DNA from: Paralichthys olivaceus
Lineage: Eukaryota; Chordata; Actinopteri; Pleuronectiformes; Paralichthyidae
DNA: 64,000 nucleotides
NCBI RefSeq assembly: GCF_024713975.1
Contig: NC_091110.1
Coordinates: 18,815,501 to 18,879,500, forward strand
Reading direction: 5' to 3'
Position 1 is the first letter of the stretch. Every line of letters begins with the position of its first letter. The translations under genes and the position numbers were made by a program. Below the pieces are notes generated by a model. The model saw only the letters and a list, made by a program, of their open reading frames with translations, had not been told where the DNA came from and did not search any database. Positions 62,401 through 64,000 of this stretch are shown one piece after another.

Positions 62401-64000
62401 GGGTAAGGTAGTGTTAGTGTAAGGTCTTAGTTTTTCTTGTCCTAAATTTATTGGTGGAACCATAAAGCTGCAACACTTCTGTTTTCCTCAATGCTACTTC
62501 AAATGCTGAACCCAAACATCCCTTGATTTCATGGTCTGTATTACCCACACTCATGAGCGAGACCCAGAGATACTTGAACTCATTTGGGGCAGCTCCCTCC
62601 TGGTGCACAAATCTGTTCTTTAAATATATCCCTCATTATGAGCCTCCTCTGATGATCGTGAGAGGACAGAGTGGACATTGCAATTATAGGGTCAGTCAGC
62701 AGGACGTGATATTTCAGCTCTCATAGGTAGAGACTGGGGAAACGTTAGGGGAAGCGAAAATGAAGAGATAAAAGGGAAAAGTAAAGAAAGGTGGAGAAAC
62801 ATTTTTTGAGTGAGACAGCAGGACAGAAAAGAGGATGACTGGGGGGGTCTAGAAGAGGATGCAGTCGTGCAGCAGGGAGAATAAAAAATAGGATAGCAGG
62901 ATGAAAAGAAACATGGGGCAGAAGGAGAGAAAAGGGGTGAGAAAACATTATGGGACGAATGACATTGATGAAGAGATGGAGGCCAGAACAGGAAGAGTCA
63001 AGCAGGGAGCATAATTTGCATGACAGAAATGAAGTGCGGACCACTGCGGAGCTTAATTGAAAAACAGGGGTGCTTACGTCACTTAAAGCTCTCGCTGGGC
63101 TCACACGTGTACAGCTACTGCGCAATTTAGTTTTTTTCTCGGGCTGAGAGAAGAAGCAGGAGCCGGCCCAAACACAGAGCAGTCAAAGAAAGAGAATTAC
63201 ATGACATGTTGCTTGTCAGATGAAGACGGTAATTTGGAGCGGTCCAATGGTAGTTTGCACTTCCTGATTGTCCCCACAGGCTGGAAAATTACCTTCAATT
63301 ACAGTGAGCTGACCAGCAGGCCTTGAAGTAATTGGCACATGGCAATGCTTTCAACCACTCTTCTTTATTAAATTGAACGCTAATGTAACATTACATTGGC
63401 TTTTGCCATTAGGCCACTAAACCATCCCTGCCTTTTTCTATTCTAATGGCTCCGTTGCTCACTGGTTTTCACGGATCCCCTCATAAATAAAATGGTGCAA
63501 GGTCTCCAGCTCCACGTCCCTCCCATTACATTGCCCCGGTCCTCAGAGTTGTGTGGGATGTAATGGGTCGAAGTGAAGTGTTGTTTAACTGTTGTTACCT
63601 CCCATCAGACGCCAGCTGCATCTCTAACAATCCCCTTAATACATCCCGCTCGCCTTCTCGCTGTGTTGTACCGGTGAGTTTCTGTAAACGAGCACAAGTG
63701 AAGTGAGGGAGGCGAGGGTGAGCTGGCAGGGGAGACATTTTCGGATGCGAGGCTTGGAGTGTTGCGATGCCTGGAGAAACTTCCTGTATTATAGACAATC
63801 TCAACAACAGAATTCATGCATGTGATGAGTTGCGTCCCCGTCCTCCTGCAACATTTTAGAGAAGCTTGGGAGTTGTAAAGGGCATTCTCATCAAACAGTT
63901 TGTTTGTGAGACAAGACCCTCAGAGGTGTTTTAGCACCGCTGTCATGTAGTGTCATAAACACTACAATATGAAAATAGCCTTGTTCCCGAAACACACTAT

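Larger units (their letters stand above)
53823..64000. other. Likely long introns of the gene starting at 53.8 kb
   Basis: No large open frame with recognised homology on either strand. Candidate exons are listed separately at 56511-56690 and 58390-58487; a weaker one (63609-63673) was rejected. Also present are microsatellites and family A/B repeat copies. Two stretches (about 60730-60980 and 63220-63560) have balanced, non-repetitive composition that might mark conserved non-coding elements; this needs a cross-species alignment. Confidence 0.4.

Noticed and set aside
63609..63673. 65-bp exon candidate (CCCATCAG acceptor, TACCG|GTGAGT donor)
   Set aside because: Short, open in two phases, and out of phase with the 58390-58487 candidate; such pairs of splice sites occur by chance in 10 kb.

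Overview
The window is vertebrate nuclear DNA, almost certainly from a ray-finned (teleost) fish. The genes are split into short exons with GT-AG introns, often only 70-300 bases long. CA/TG microsatellites are abundant, and several dispersed repeats match sequence types common in teleost genomes. Protein matches below are from memory of the families; no search was run.

Left part (1-19 kb, minus strand): most of a ZO-2 tight-junction scaffold gene (tjp2). I could place 21 coding exons whose phases all agree, giving 1123 codons (PDZ1, Arg/Ser-rich linker, PDZ2, PDZ3, SH3, guanylate-kinase-like domain, acidic tail). The last exon or exons lie off the left edge. Two alternative starts are visible: a 20-codon first exon near 14.7 kb, and a two-exon, 79-codon N-terminus at 19.1 and 17.3 kb.

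Middle (27.6-32.3 kb, minus strand): a complete type I phosphatidylinositol-4-phosphate 5-kinase, best matched to pip5k1b. The pip5k1b-tjp2 order and shared direction match human 9q21, but I see no frataxin gene between them. ZO-2 sits at junctions and PIP5K1B makes PI(4,5)P2 at the same membrane; the link here is conserved synteny, not an operon. At 36.9-38.1 kb (minus) lies a three-exon, 226-residue secreted coiled-coil protein resembling the N-terminal half of ANGPTL3/4 and the whole of ANGPTL8, with no fibrinogen-like domain.

Right part: a four-exon C2H2 zinc-finger gene on the plus strand (44.3-46.3 kb) with about 12 fingers and a duplicated N-terminal helical motif. A promoter-like block at 53.58-53.82 kb (two inverted CCAAT boxes, GC box, E2F-type site) precedes an exon that ends exactly after an ATG at a strong donor. 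It seems to start a plus-strand gene with long introns that runs toward or past the right edge; I could find only candidate internal exons and did not recognise the product.

The rest is intergenic or intronic sequence with microsatellites, minisatellites and diverged copies of several dispersed repeat families. I found no CRISPR array, no rRNA, no convincing tRNA and no intact transposon. No wholly new system stands out. The best leads are the fibrinogen-less Angptl-like gene, the long alternative ZO-2 N-terminus, and the unidentified gene starting at 53.8 kb.
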